Of a stretch of 64,000 bases of DNA, positions 49,201-57,139 are shown one piece after another. The notes under the pieces were generated by a model. It searched no databases, was not told where the DNA came from, and saw only the letters and a list, made by a program, of their open reading frames with translations. The stretch is from Buxus sempervirens. Taxonomy: Eukaryota; Streptophyta; Magnoliopsida; Buxales; Buxaceae. The position numbers were made by a program, and so were the translations under genes. Location: positions 39,301,949-39,365,948 of the forward strand of contig OX387182.1 of assembly GCA_947561395.2 (NCBI GenBank). Direction: 5' to 3'. Every line of letters starts with the position of its first letter. Within the stretch, counting starts at the first letter, position 1.

Positions 49201-49998
49201 CTTACTTTGTTCTCCTGCATGCTATAGAATATTGAAATTTATTCAATATCTCTTACAGGAAGGGGACAACGAATTTGAACAATTGGTCCTTGATGAGCGC
49301 ACTAGGAGAGCAGAAGCTTGGCATCGGAATGCAGCAACAAAAGTACAACAAACAAAACCAGCTCAACCAATCACATGTGCTACTTTTGCTCAAGATGTAT
49401 TAGAAGGGAGAGCAAAGGTTTCAGAGACTCATGATCACAAAGACCAGCCATTAATATTTGGACCTGCAAGTCTTGTTGGTGGTAGAATACTGAGTGAGAG
49501 GGAAAAGATGGCAGCACAAGTTTTCCAGCCTGGTCATAGGTATATGATTTTCTGGTGTACCCAAACATTTGCCAACTAAGCTTTTGTTATATAACAAAGC
49601 CTTAAACTAAATATCCTCCATTGGCACCATGACTTGGTAATTCTGTACACGATCCAAGCGATGGTCCAGAAAATTTTCACTAACTATAATATGTCTATTT
49701 GTCTTGCATTTCATTGTGGTGCTCTGACATAAATTGCTTTGGAATTTTTAGATTACCAACCATGAGCATCGAAGAAGCAGGATTACGGGAAATGGAAATG
49801 ATGAACAAATGGCAAGAAAGGAATGCAAAGCTCTTGGAAGAAGCCAACTCCTCGTGGCACAGAGATAGCAGAAAGCCTGGACCAAATGATGAGGATGAGG
49901 ATGATGAAGCTGCCCAAGATAGGGCAAGAGCGTGGGACGACTGGAAAGATGATCATCCTCGTGGAGCTGGCAATAAGAAGCTGACCCCTTGTGGGTAA
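16196..49998 (+). CDS. TAP46: TAP46-type PP2A regulatory subunit (TAP42/alpha4 family), nine exons
   Basis: This is a complete gene. Joining the nine exons listed separately gives 402 residues with no stop; the Arabidopsis family member is of similar length. The product belongs to the TAP42/alpha4 family, cytosolic proteins that bind the catalytic subunits of PP2A-like phosphatases and act downstream of TOR kinase. Visible family marks are an N-terminal helical domain with [20 protein letters not shown] in exon 2, [14 protein letters not shown] in exon 4, the basic [20 protein letters not shown] run followed by an acidic patch in exon 5, [20 protein letters not shown] in exon 8, and the highly conserved [11 protein letters not shown] end in exon 9. 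All introns are GT-AG. The odd point is size: introns 2 (24.0 kb) and 5 (6.6 kb) are filled with transposons. The reading frame is intact, so the gene is probably functional. Confidence 0.95.
16377..16499 (+). CDS. TAP46: TAP46 exon 2 (residues 33-73)
   Basis: It begins after TTTCAG and ends ATGCTG/GTAATG, 41 codons. It carries [11 protein letters not shown] and NLKYML, strongly conserved in plant TAP46. The following intron is 24,008 bases. The open frame continues past the donor without family similarity, which supports the splice. Confidence 0.93.
16500..22396 (+). other. TAP46 intron 2, left part; no element recognised
   Basis: This is 5.9 kb of intronic DNA with short chance ORFs. A pyrimidine-rich low-complexity stretch lies at about 18510-18650. 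Nothing in 19000-22250 could be assigned to a transposon family by eye, although the GC content and ORF remnants suggest old, decayed insertions. Confidence 0.5.
22397..22914 (-). mobile_element. 3' LTR of the chromovirus
   Basis: The right end, at CCTGCATCA, is well placed because a purine tract follows on the minus strand. The left end (TGTAGCC at 22397) is a best guess from the TG/CA rule. A TATA box (CTATAAAAAAGGGG on the minus strand, 22601-22614) supports an LTR promoter. Confidence 0.55.
22915..22930 (-). promoter_or_regulatory. Polypurine tract of the chromovirus
   Basis: The minus strand reads GAAGGGGAGAGAAAAT immediately before the LTR start. Such a tract primes plus-strand DNA synthesis in LTR retrotransposons. 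Confidence 0.55.
23014..24253 (-). pseudogene. Chromovirus integrase and chromodomain remnant
   Basis: The integrase zinc domain (24065-24253) shows the H-H-C-C pattern ending KHCQTCQ. The core follows at 23720-24043, with [11 protein letters not shown] where the catalytic Asp of the usual MDF is Glu, then VVVDRFSKM and SDRDMKF. The next frame (23251-23787) holds the rest of the core and the GDMV-IHLRP linker. The chromodomain, with EIEDILDHQ and KFLVKWKGH, is at 23014-23121 and breaks at a stop just after. Several frame breaks separate these parts. Confidence 0.85.
24260..25533 (-). pseudogene. Chromovirus reverse transcriptase (C-terminal part) and RNase H remnant
   Basis: The minus strand encodes [47 protein letters not shown], a YFDDIL catalytic motif and [11 protein letters not shown], all typical of Ty3/gypsy reverse transcriptase. 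The frame decays after about 24800, and RNase H is only patchily visible down to 24260. The upstream end stops at the copia insertion. Confidence 0.85.
25534..25894 (-). mobile_element. 3' LTR of the copia element (361 bases)
   Basis: It runs TGGGAATC to CCCAACA on the + strand, with TG/CA ends. On its inner side the minus strand reads AAGTGGAAGAT, the purine tract usual for this group. The flanking five bases are GTTGA. Confidence 0.8.
26005..26785 (-). pseudogene. Copia RNase H remnant
   Basis: The minus strand shows [19 protein letters not shown], a [10 protein letters not shown] segment in place of the usual [17 protein letters not shown] and [12 protein letters not shown], all copia RNase H marks. 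The C-terminal part (26005-26202, with NVRYHFIR and VDMLTK) is in another frame. Confidence 0.85.
26786..27542 (-). pseudogene. Copia reverse transcriptase remnant
   Basis: The N-terminal part at 27159-27542 has [26 protein letters not shown] and VKTAFLHGD. The catalytic YVDDML lies near 26960, outside any long ORF because stops and frameshifts lie between. The family is copia, Tork/Tnt1-like by overall similarity. Confidence 0.85.
27666..28685 (-). pseudogene. Copia integrase remnant
   Basis: The GAG-pre-integrase and zinc domain (28488-28685) shows WHRRLGHMS and [10 protein letters not shown]. The core is broken at about 28140-28480, and its C-terminal part (27666-28130) shows [18 protein letters not shown] and [11 protein letters not shown]. 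Confidence 0.85.
28704..29000 (-). pseudogene. Copia protease remnant with altered active site
   Basis: The aspartic protease segment begins [10 protein letters not shown]; copia proteases have DSGAS or DTGAS here, so the glycine after the catalytic dipeptide is changed. The later [17 protein letters not shown] matches the family. Confidence 0.8.
29071..29619 (-). pseudogene. Copia gag remnant
   Basis: It carries the gag-polypeptide (UBN2) pattern: [19 protein letters not shown] and [16 protein letters not shown] zinc knuckle near 29105-29150 reads [14 protein letters not shown], in which the first Cys of CX2CX4HX4C is Tyr, so the finger is probably broken. The N-terminal portion continues in another frame towards 29880. 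Confidence 0.8.
29897..29907 (-). promoter_or_regulatory. Primer binding site of the copia element
   Basis: The minus strand reads TGGTATCAAAG, five bases after the end of the 5' LTR remnant. It matches the initiator-Met tRNA 3' end, as in most plant copia elements. Confidence 0.75.
29913..29979 (-). mobile_element. Truncated 5' LTR of the copia element (67 bases)
   Basis: It matches the first 67 bases of the 3' LTR (through AACAGAACA) and then switches abruptly to gypsy reverse-transcriptase sequence. Confidence 0.8.
29980..30810 (-). pseudogene. Chromovirus protease and start of reverse transcriptase
   Basis: The reverse-transcriptase N-terminus at 29980-30192 has [20 protein letters not shown] and [12 protein letters not shown]. 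The protease at 30381-30635 shows [11 protein letters not shown] followed by LVEKLKLP and ends MLLGRPW. In this family the active site is DGGS or DTGS, so Asp is replaced by Asn. The linker between is broken by stops. Confidence 0.8.
30811..31396. other. Intron 2 DNA, no element assigned
   Basis: It contains repeated GAAATTTCRCTC-like words (30880-31010) and a T-rich stretch. It might be decayed gypsy 5' sequence, but no gag motif is visible. Confidence 0.4.
31397..31818 (-). repeat. Long LTR G, left part, interrupted by solo LTR H
   Basis: It begins TGACATGCCCTGACTCC, a relative of the TGTCATGCCCTGGACCC and TGTAACGCCCCGGATCC starts seen elsewhere. It stops at 31818 where LTR H begins and resumes at 34204. 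Confidence 0.5.
31819..34203 (-). mobile_element. Solo LTR H, 2385 bases, in TAP46 intron 2
   Basis: It begins TGTCATGCCCTGG and ends GATATTACA on the + strand. No primer site or purine tract flanks it. The flanking five bases, GCAGT and GCAAC, agree only partly, so the target duplication is doubtful. It has an acceptor (GTTTTCAG, ending at 32212) and a GAG/GTAAGT donor (33724) on the minus strand. CATCATGGAGG-like repeats lie at about 32600-32880, and a 32-base tandem duplication at 31982-32046. Confidence 0.6.
32212..33724 (-). other. Candidate intron inside LTR H
   Basis: The minus-strand donor GAG/GTAAGT and acceptor TTTTTGTTTTCAG/A enclose 1513 bases. Both sites are close to the plant consensus. 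The hairpin position near 32240 is degraded in this copy. The inference rests on the shared layout with the other LTRs. Confidence 0.45.
34204..36200 (-). repeat. Long LTR G, right part
   Basis: This continues LTR G after LTR H. The segment 34580-34920 is recognisably similar to 43815-44160 (shared CGGAGCACTAT and ACTAGGTCTTGGA-like words). GATTAATCG-type repeats occupy 35700-35930, and a TTAG/GTATGT donor-like site lies near 36088. The right boundary is uncertain. Confidence 0.4.
36949..37019 (+). mobile_element. LINE 3' tail fragment
   Basis: TTTGGTGGGAACTGGCTTAT followed by a GATGAT repeat matches the reverse complement of the LINE end near 48365-48420, which has the same words. It is a 5'-truncated copy in the sense orientation relative to TAP46. 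Confidence 0.5.
37020..39474. other. Intron 2 DNA, no element recognised
   Basis: Short ORFs occur (for example 37767-38069, 100 codons), but none shows a known domain or splice context, and none is conserved in TAP46. A TA microsatellite lies near 39071-39088. Confidence 0.45.
39475..39880 (+). repeat. Tandem duplication of about 200 bases
   Basis: The unit at 39475-39681 (starting TTTAGCCAGCATGTAAGG) recurs at 39682-39880 with roughly 90 percent identity by eye. It includes the word AAGAAGAATCTAGCAAAAAT in both copies. Confidence 0.75.
40508..40594 (+). CDS. TAP46: TAP46 exon 3 (residues 74-102)
   Basis: It begins after TTAACAG and ends TTAAAG/GTGAGT, 29 codons encoding [12 protein letters not shown] and onwards, which joins directly to NLKYML of exon 2 in the family alignment. 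It sits 24 kb from exon 2. Confidence 0.93.
40595..40736 (+). other. TAP46 intron 3 (142 bases)
   Basis: A short GTGAGT...CCAG intron of ordinary plant size, which contrasts with introns 2 and 5. Confidence 0.9.
40737..40841 (+). CDS. TAP46: TAP46 exon 4 (residues 103-137)
   Basis: It begins after ATCCAG and ends AAAAAG/GTATCG, 35 codons, containing [14 protein letters not shown] and ending DRRAKK. Acceptor and donor keep phase 0. Confidence 0.93.
40983..41144 (+). CDS. TAP46: TAP46 exon 5 (residues 138-191)
   Basis: It begins after AATTTAG and ends GGGAG/GTCAGC, 54 codons. A basic coiled stretch ([20 protein letters not shown]) is followed by an acidic run rich in Asp and Glu. The donor GTCAGC is weaker than the others; it precedes the 6.6 kb intron 5. 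Confidence 0.9.
41641..42150 (+). pseudogene. Endogenous pararetrovirus-like fragment (coat-protein region)
   Basis: A 69-codon frame at 41650-41859 and broken frames up to about 42150 resemble the capsid region of endogenous plant pararetroviruses (Caulimoviridae), with a GQLKGWW-like word after the frame breaks. Stops and frameshifts are frequent, so it is non-functional. It lies in TAP46 intron 5. A retrotransposon gag is the alternative. Confidence 0.5.
42176..42352 (-). mobile_element. LTR/TRIM-like repeat end with primer site
   Basis: AGCTCTGATACCA followed by TTTGTAATGGCCAAACCC is a widespread plant repeat junction. Read on the minus strand it is an LTR end (GGCCATTACA) followed by an initiator-Met primer site (TGGTATCAGAGCT). 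The following TATTGTCTGCTTTGGGCC and ATGTGGGATCGGGATATCAC words are typical of short non-autonomous LTR elements. Confidence 0.5.
42353..43739. other. Intron 5 DNA, unassigned GC-richer block
   Basis: The segment 42690-43712 is richer in GC than its surroundings and has ORFs on both strands without known domains. Its two ends share only a short inverted CATGGTTTRTTG. It may be a decayed DNA transposon. Confidence 0.3.
43740..44340 (-). repeat. Fragment related to LTR G
   Basis: Similar words in the same order as 34580-34920, including ATTGCAGTTCTA/ATTGTAGTTCTA and CGGAGCACTAT. It separates the two groups of pararetrovirus-like fragments. Confidence 0.45.
44385..44925 (+). pseudogene. Endogenous pararetrovirus-like reverse transcriptase fragment
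   Basis: The + strand carries reverse-transcriptase motifs of the caulimovirid type: a FSKFDMK-like word, [10 protein letters not shown] and a YIDD catalytic box near 44893-44904. An in-frame stop at 44788-44790 and a frameshift near 44600 show that it is dead. The FDMK-GFWQI style distinguishes it from the gypsy reverse transcriptase in intron 2. It is a genomic fossil within TAP46 intron 5. Confidence 0.7.
44926..45515 (+). pseudogene. Endogenous pararetrovirus-like fragment (movement/coat linker region)
   Basis: Broken frames include 45295-45515, with the words [19 protein letters not shown]; a YPRPT-type motif is common in plant pararetrovirus polyproteins upstream of the capsid. It follows directly after the reverse-transcriptase fragment, so the pieces are not in genome order. 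Confidence 0.5.
45522..45565 (+). repeat. TA and GTAT microsatellite
   Basis: (AT)n is followed by (GTAT)n, directly after the pararetrovirus-like fragment. Confidence 0.9.
45566..47773 (+). other. TAP46 intron 5, right part
   Basis: No element is recognised. A (TG)n-rich stretch lies at about 46412-46490; the minus-strand ORF with repeated HTHTH residues is its translation. Confidence 0.5.
47774..47809 (+). CDS. TAP46: TAP46 micro-exon 6 (residues 192-203)
   Basis: A 36-base exon encodes [12 protein letters not shown], matching the family AWL-LAICK segment. The acceptor is TTTTTGTGCAG. The donor is AAG/GTTGGC; the stronger-looking GTAAGG four bases earlier would put the next exon out of frame and give a stop, so the weaker site is chosen. 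Confidence 0.88.
47913..47984 (+). CDS. TAP46: TAP46 exon 7 (residues 204-227)
   Basis: It begins after ATTGCAG and ends TTACAG/GTATTG, 24 codons with [10 protein letters not shown], a charged helix that follows the LAICKA segment in the family. Confidence 0.92.
48359..49010 (-). mobile_element. LINE ORF2 3'-end fragment in TAP46 intron 7
   Basis: The minus strand encodes the L1-type ORF2 C-terminal words [18 protein letters not shown] and CDKRV (48823-49008), then in other frames [11 protein letters not shown] and [10 protein letters not shown] (about 48540-48640). It ends with TTTGGTGGGAACTGGC and a GATGATG tail near 48365-48420. It is 5'-truncated and frame-broken. Confidence 0.75.
49259..49539 (+). 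CDS. TAP46: TAP46 exon 8 (residues 228-321, split codon)
   Basis: It begins after CTTACAG and ends CATAG/GTATAT, 281 bases, leaving a codon split 2+1. It holds [33 protein letters not shown] and AAQVFQPGH, the best conserved part of the protein. Confidence 0.94.
49752..49998 (+). CDS. TAP46: TAP46 exon 9 (residues 321-402 and stop)
   Basis: It begins after TTTTTAG, completes the split Arg codon, and runs through [11 protein letters not shown], an acidic run, and [20 protein letters not shown] to TAA at 49996. Most family members have Asn where this copy has His in DDHPRG. Confidence 0.94.
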
Positions 49999-50230
49999 AT
50001 TGTGTCAGGGTATCCATGCCTTGTATCTTGTATGAGTGGTTCAAGTTGATTTCATACTATGGGAGTGAACAACCTATTTGAAAGTTTTGTGCTTGTGAAG
50101 ATGCTGTAAATGTGTGAACTAAAAATACTTACAAAATATGTTTTTTATGGGGCATATCATCCATCCACAACCCACCAGCTACTATGGATTAAAAATGCTT
50201 TTGATTGTTTGTTTTATGGATAAAGCTTCA
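49999..50230 (+). terminator. Probable TAP46 3' UTR
   Basis: T-rich sequence follows the stop. No canonical AATAAA is seen close by; plant polyadenylation signals are loose, so the end is not fixed. Confidence 0.35.
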
Positions 50231-50963
50231 CGTGAAGATCAAGTTCCCTAGTTAACAACAGTTACTTAATTCCCAACGTAGTTAATGGTTTGAGAATATC
50301 TCTTACCAGATTTTTATTATCCATTTGTATTTTAAACTTTTGCTTTGACATCTGGCAAATGTAATCAACACGTGCGAGGGAGTGTTGACGAACATAAGTC
50401 GGGTCCTTTTGATATATTAGGGGGTGCCGCACATGCTCCGCACGTGCAAATGAGGTTAAAATTGATAAAAAAAACGAAAAATACAATAATATGCATAAGA
50501 AAAAAAAAATATAGGTACAAAAGTGATTTAGTTAATATAATTTCATTATTTTTCCTCTAACAAATAAATTTCACATTTATAAACAAAGTATGATAACTAA
50601 TGCAAGAATGGCAAAAAGAGAAAATTTGTTGAAAATGTATTTCTTGAAAGCTTAGAAGACAAGGATGTTACACATGCAAAACTTTTATCATATTTGCGGA
50701 ACGCCTTTCTAATACCCAAACATAGGTTGTATCCATAATGGTTACTAAATGAACAACGCATGTGCTGCATCTAAGGCCCTCCCACATCAAAAGTCTCATT
50801 TCAAGTGAAACTATTTAGCAGAGTTATTCAATACAAGGAATCTTCATTACCGAAGCAAAGTAGATACAGAAACAGATACCTACAAGCAATGCCACCGGGA
50901 CATAGAGAAGGATAGCCACATGTCTTATTGCAAGCTTTTCGAGCCTCTATTGTTATTCCTTCT

Positions 50964-51047
50964 TGAAAATTATCACTTAAAATCAGTTTCCCTTTGTATA
51001 TACCTTTTTGAAAATTATCACTTAAAATCAGTTTCCCTTTGTATATA
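50964..51047 (+). repeat. Two 39-base tandem copies
   Basis: The unit TGAAAATTATCACTTAAAAT, continuing to GTATATA, occurs at 50964 and again at 51009 with no visible change. Confidence 0.85.
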
Positions 51048-51569
51048 ATGGGAGTAAATACAAATATATAAAGAAAAAAAAACTATTACACCCTATCTAA
51101 CAAAAATATCATTATTTTACCTAAAAATAACATGATTGAATGTGAAATATTTTTAAAAAGTAGCACTTTAAAAAAAGCATATGTAAAGAGAACCGTGTGA
51201 CCGGCGCCGTATAAAACAAAAAAAATAGAGAAAATTGCTTAATAATGCTTTTTAAAAAAATAATCCTAATTTAGTTATCAAATTCTTTGTAATTAAGAAT
51301 TAATGATAATTTATAGATATAATTATGAATATGTCCTTTTAATGTTAATCAAAGATTTTTTCCAAGAATGCCTTCAATATACTTGTAAAAAAAATTTGTT
51401 TGTTATAATGTTTTAATGAAGTTAAGAAGTGTTTCAAGGGTATTTTTTTTGAAAGAAGTCTTGCATGAACAATAAAATGACACTTACCTTCAGTTATTTT
51501 TAAGAAGTAATTCCGTATTATAAAGAATTTGGTGACTGAATTAAAATTCTTTTTACATGGTAACATTAA

Positions 51570-51855
51570 AAACCAATCACAAAAATGACTAAATCTAAAT
51601 TATATTTAAAAAGTATCACCTAAAATTAGTATGATAGTATAAAACAAAAATATGACTAAATCTGAATTATATTTGCTGAAGGATTACATTAAAAAAATAT
51701 GACTAAATCTGAATTATATTTGCTTAAGGATTACATTAAAAACCACTCACAAAAATGATTAAATCTGAATATATTTAAAAAGTATCACCTAAAATTATCC
51801 TCGTATAAATAAAAATATAATTAAATCTGAATTATATTTGCTGAAGGATTGTTTT
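51570..51855 (+). repeat. Degenerate tandem repeats
   Basis: ACTAAATCTGAATTATATTT and its variants recur about five times, mixed with AAAAAGTATCACCTAAAATT and GGATTACATTAAAAA words at irregular spacing. Confidence 0.7.
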
Positions 51856-52847
51856 CGTAAATGATGAAGCAGGCACGTCGGAAAGCAAGCAGGTCGTAAG
51901 GGACTTTTTATATAGGTTAATAGATATGTTTAGTCGCCTATCAACTTAAGCTTTTAAGTTATGGCAGAGCCTTTTTCTTCTTTCTTCCAAATTGTGCCAA
52001 AATTTTCCTGTTAATGGGGCAGAGGGATAAGAAGTAAAGCAGCTTCACCCCTTCCATCTTTTGCATCTTCTGGGAACTTAAAGTTGGGGTTATTGATTGG
52101 TGACCTAGGATGACGCAAATTGTAAACAACAGGTTAATGTGTCATAAAATCCTCTGATCCATGCAAAGAGATGCTTCGTAGCTCCTAGATAAATATGATG
52201 TTAAATGAGAAGATTTAGGGGGCGTTTGATGGTCATTTTGGATTGTGGATTATGGTACAATCTGATTTTAGAATCAATACATGGAGATTTCCTTGTCTAC
52301 CAAGCAAATATTCTTGACGAAGCTGATAAATTTCTGTATAATTTGCTCTGTTTCAAAGGGATGCCCCACATATAGGTTAGGCATGCTTGTTCACTCACTT
52401 GAAAGCACGTGATGATAGCATTTCTGTTGAATCGTAGCAGGTAGTCCATGGGCTGTATCATCTAAACAGAAAATTTCCTACATTCCACACTAAAGCAAGA
52501 TTTTCTGCAATCCCACCCTCAAGCAAGATATTAACTTTCCAGAGAACATGAAGTCTCTGTTTCATCACGATTAAATCCCAACATGAGCAGACTTATTTTG
52601 GTCCGTTGGATTGCGCTTCACAGACGATGTTTTTTCTTCACAGAGAATGCGCTTCACAGAGGATCCGGCGCTAAGACATCTACATCACCAAGTCTTCCAC
52701 ATCATTTCATTTGATTTTCCCCATTCGAAGTTCATAATCCATATGAATCCTTTTGAAGTCCAACTTGCTCATGTTGTTGAAGGCTTGAAAAGAAGTCTTT
52801 GGCTGCCATTCAAATGTTCACATCACCGCTATGTGAAGGTTGTGGAT

Positions 52848-53141
52848 GCAATTTCGCGGAAGCTTTCATGTATGCCACTAAAAGACTAACTGCATAGAAC
52901 TAGCTAGTGGGATCTAACACAAAAGGAAAGAGAAGGCTTGACTAATTGGGTCTTGTAATTGGACTAGCAGCAGGACCATATTTGCGGATGCAATTTCATG
53001 GAATGTTTTTTTCTTGGAAAAATTATGAAAAAAGGGTCACTAAAAGACTAACTGCATAGAACTAGGTAGTGGGATCTAACACAAAAGGAAAGAGAAGGCT
53101 TGAGTAATTGGGTCTTATAATTAGACTAGCAGGACCCTATT
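52848..53141 (+). repeat. Direct duplication of about 150 bases
   Basis: The segment with CACTAAAAGACTAACTGCAT and GGGATCTAACACAAAAGGAA is present at about 52848-52985 and again at 52987-53141. A third partial match (TTGGACTAGCAGGA) lies near 53503. Confidence 0.75.
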
Positions 53142-53723
53142 AGTGGAAACCAGTCAATTCTTTTTAGAAAAAAAATGCACTATTAGAAAATTTAAATTCG
53201 AATTTTTCTCCATGATGATGAAGACAAGGAAGACTTGCAGTTGGGGTGAGGCACCACATGGATTAACGCGTTCTTCTTTGCAAGCCGCCCTATTTGAATG
53301 GCCAGGACGTGAAAAAAGGAAAAAAAAACAGTGCACATCTTTAAAATAAAAAGCCTAAAAATTGATTTTTAAATATAGTAGACGAATCACATGCCTCTCA
53401 ATCTTGACGTCCACATTTTCTCATTAGTTAAACAAGGAAGAGAGAGAGAGAGAAAACACTAATAACCGATAATATCCAAAAACTAATTGGTTCTCTTCTA
53501 ATTGGACTAGCAGGAACATATTAGAGGAGGCCAGCCATTTTTTTGGCAGTTACTAGAGATAATTTAGTTGCTTTATTTTGTTTTTGAAATAATTCAAAAA
53601 AAATACTGTTTAAAAACTTAATAGGGCATATTTGTCAATTCCTTATAAATTCCTGGAACAAATTTACACGAAAGCAAAGTAACAATACAAACCCATCTGG
53701 CTGCTGGTACGAAGTTGATCAAC

Positions 53724-54215
53724 ATGAATCACCTGGCCCGCACAATTAGTTGGAGTATACTTTGGTTCTTCTACCTTCTTGATCTTGTTCTTCTCTCCTG
53801 CATATCCCTGCTTCATTCCAGATCTATCACATCTGCCATGGCCGCCACCACTGTTGGCAAAAATGAGACGGATCGACTTGCCTTGATTGCATACAAGGCA
53901 AGTGTAGTTGATCCATTCGGGTTCATGAGCTCTTGGAACTTTGTCTACACTTCTATGAGTGGTATGGTGTTACTTGTAGCCAAAGATATCAAAGAGTCAC
54001 TATTATAGATTTACAGTCACTGGGTTGCTAGGTTCCATAACTCCTTAAATTGGGAACCTCACCTTCTTGAGATGGCTTGTGCCGATTAACAACTCAATTG
54101 ATGGCAAAATACGTCACGAGCTTGGTCTTTTGTTTAGGCTTCAATACATGAACCTAAGAACAATTCGTTAGTGGGGGAAATTCAATGGATTAGGGAATTT
54201 ACTTGAATGGTAATA
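53724..54215 (+). pseudogene. LRR receptor-like kinase pseudogene, N-terminal fragment
   Basis: From the ATG at 53724 the frame encodes a hydrophobic signal-peptide-like leader, then NETDRLALIAYKA and DPFGFMSSWN, the N-terminal LRR cap of plant LRR receptor kinases (subfamily XII type). After about 53940 the frame is broken, but LRR words such as LFRLQYMNLR can still be read. It stops at about 54215, where long-LTR sequence begins. The kinase domain is absent. Confidence 0.7.
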
Positions 54216-54462
54216 AAACAATTAAGTCCATAAGCATAAAGGAAATAAGGTAATTTAGAGTGCGCTAAGAAACTTCTCTTTATTTCATTATAATCCTTAA
54301 AATTCATTACGTCAAGTTCTTCAAATATTAAAAAGTCACTATTTCTCAAAACACTCTATTAGACCTCCTGCTACTACTCTTAGAGAGAAATAAACTCTTA
54401 TTAATAACCTTTAAATCTCTAAAGCCTTCAAGCCCTCTAACCCTCTATTCCACAGCGTCCTT
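54216..54462 (-). repeat. Left end of long LTR C, truncated
   Basis: Words such as TTTAGAGTGCGCTAAGAA match the first part of LTR E (ATCAGAGTGCGGAAAT). The TGTAACGCCCC terminus is missing at the junction with the LRR pseudogene. LTR B is inserted after 54462. Confidence 0.5.
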
Positions 54463-55347
54463 TGTAAAACCCCGATTTTTCACCTAATAAATAAATAAAT
54501 AATAATAAAAGAAAATATGAGTTAAGTCCTAGTTAAAATAAAAAGTGAAGATTTGGAGGATAATTAATTCAAATAAGTCCTAAGTTGAAAATGAAGAAAA
54601 ATTTTTTTTAATGAAATTAGCCTAAAAGAATAAAAAGGGTATTTCGGTAATTTCCAGAAAAAGGTAATTAGTAAAGAGATCATCGAATAATAATTAGAAT
54701 TAGAAAATAGAAGAAAACAAATTATTTTGACAAGTTAGAAATTAAAAGAAATTAATAAAAGCCAAAAATAGGGAAAAAGGGTAATTAGGAGATTTTACGT
54801 CTTAATTTGGAGAAAATAAGGTTCTAAGTGATAAAAATGTTTAATTAAATATTTTGCACGAAATTAGGTTATTTTCATGAGTTTAGATAATAAGAAACTT
54901 AATTAGTATTATTTAAGTGGAAAATAGAAGGTGGAGAAAAAGTAGGAATTAAATTAGAAGGATTAGACATTAACTAGACCATGGTTGGGTTAGCCCAAAT
55001 TAAATTAGCCAATTAGGGTTGGTTTAGGATTTCTAAAGCCTAGTATAAATAGGAGACTAAGGTTAGAAGAGAGGGGATTTTCGTGGGTTTCTTATGGAGA
55101 GAAAGGAGGGAAAGAAAGGAAGGAGGTTTCTAATGGAGGTGTCTGACCAGCCACCATCAAAACGCGATCGGGGAAAATCCGTGCGGTGGATCGCCTTCAA
55201 ATTTGGAGGTTTTGTTCGTGGCTGATAAAACTACATTGTGAACGGTGGAGATTTGAATTGGAAGAGTCTAGCTTGGTGCGGTTGGGAGCAACATTCTGGT
55301 CCAGAATTAGAAGGTGCAATAGAAGAAGGATTTAGCGTATAAGGCAA

Positions 55348-57139
55348 GTAGTAACCCTTGGAAAACGTGAGGAATTGCATGATTTTGATTTCTGTGATTT
55401 CATATGGTTAGCATGGATTAGACGGAACTGTATTTACATGGAATCAAGTTGCTTATATTTTCATGATTTGTGTTCTTGGTGGATTTATCAAATTAATGAA
55501 GAAAGTTTAGTTGGATTATGTAAATAAAGGTAGGAGGGTATTTAATTCATAAAAATTACTCTAGAAGGCTCTAGGTAAGTTTCAGAAAGTTTGTAGATTA
55601 ATTTAGACCAAGAAAACATAAAGCAAAAGCATAAAAATCCGAAATTGGAAAATCTGGAAAATTCTGTTAAAAATTGTACGAGCGCCTAGGATCGCCCAGC
55701 CCTGTAGAGGTAGGCGCTCTAAGTAAAATTTGTAGATTTTGGGGATTTTGTAATTTGAATAAATACCCAATAATTCTTATGATTAGTTAAGCATGTTAGC
55801 ATCTTTATAAGGACCTAATTAAGCTATAAAAATTATAAAATTAATTGGGAAAGATTAAGCAATAAATAGAAGGTTATAATGAAAGGATTGTTTATAAAAG
55901 AGTCAAAGGGTATGGATATTGCTAGAAATAATACTACTGAAATTTATAGCTTATAAACATCTTTTAAACTTCATTCTAGGTCTGTAGAACATGCTGGAAA
56001 AATAAAATACAGAAAATTCAAATAAAAACTAGCTTAGGTGCTAAGGTAGGAAATTGGATTCTAATAAAGGGATTAAGAAGGAAAAGATCAAGCATGATTT
56101 GATTTACTTTTATTTGAGCTTTATATAAGAATATTGGCTACTGGAATTGCATAAACTCAGATTCTATCGGATTTATGATACTTGAGTTTTATTTTGAATA
56201 TAATTGGAAGAATTGCATATGTTATTCTGAAAATGCCTATAATTGGATTTGTTAAGATTGAATCATGGATTTCACATGGAATGGAATACTTTGGTATGGA
56301 TTGGTGTGTGGTATGATGTTGTTCTCTTTAATTTTACGGTTGGGTGATACGGCTTCTGTGGTAGAGTTTGATACTATCTTTTACGGCAGAGATGGGTAAT
56401 CCTCTGTGTAGAGATGTGTAATCCTTTACGGGTAAAAGTGTGTATGCCTCCTACATTAGCGTGTCCTCCCGTATGTGGTTTTATCGTGGTTTGTGTCAGT
56501 GGGCTTAGTTGTATATGGATCCATAGTTTTGGCTGGTTAGCTAAGTGGTATTTAGTTTGGGTTGATTTACTCCTATATTGCGAGCGCGCTTCCCTTTGCA
56601 AGTTAGTTTGCTCTGGGAGGGTCCTATGTCTGGAGGGACACCCCGGTGAGCCGCTGGTGATTCCCTGTACATGTGGATAAGCGACCACACTCCATGTATT
56701 GATTCTGGTGCTGCATGCTGGTGGTACGTCCAACTCTGCGGGGTTCGTGCGCAATAAGTCGGTGACTACGGCTCTTGCCTAAGCTGCGCTGCATGGGGCT
56801 TGAGTATCATCAAGTAGCACTGCCCCTAAGCCGCACGGTGGAACAGCATTTAGTTGAGTGTCATCTCAAATACTTATCATCTTTGTGAGTCCTGCAATGG
56901 CACGTGTTTTGTCGCTTTTGTCGGTTTTACCCCGTTAACATCAAGCTACTGGTATTTATACATGATCGTCTGTTTTATCGCTCTATTTGGAATTGCCATG
57001 AATAACTTGGATTTCTCGTCTTATCGTTGATTAATCGAATACCTCATGACTATTTGCTTATATTGGACTGTTTCAAAAATCATGCACCTGCTACTTGCTG
57101 AGATGTAAATCTCACTCCGTTTTCCCCTATATTTTTCAG
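55348..57139 (+). other. Candidate intron inside LTR B
   Basis: The donor GGCAA/GTAGTAACC and acceptor CTATATTTTTCAG/GTTACTTGG enclose 1792 bases. A clear TATA box lies 300 bases before the donor, and the LTR ends 326 bases after the acceptor. Confidence 0.5.
57099..57114 (+). promoter_or_regulatory. GTAA-loop hairpin before the LTR B acceptor
   Basis: TGAGAT-GTAA-ATCTCA: a 6-bp stem with a GNRA-type tetraloop, ending 25 bases before the acceptor. Confidence 0.55.

Larger units (their letters stand above)
50231..53723. other. Intergenic DNA downstream of TAP46
   Basis: AT-rich DNA without a recognisable gene. An ORF at 52611-52889 (92 codons) has no known motif. Local tandem repeats are listed separately. 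Confidence 0.5.
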
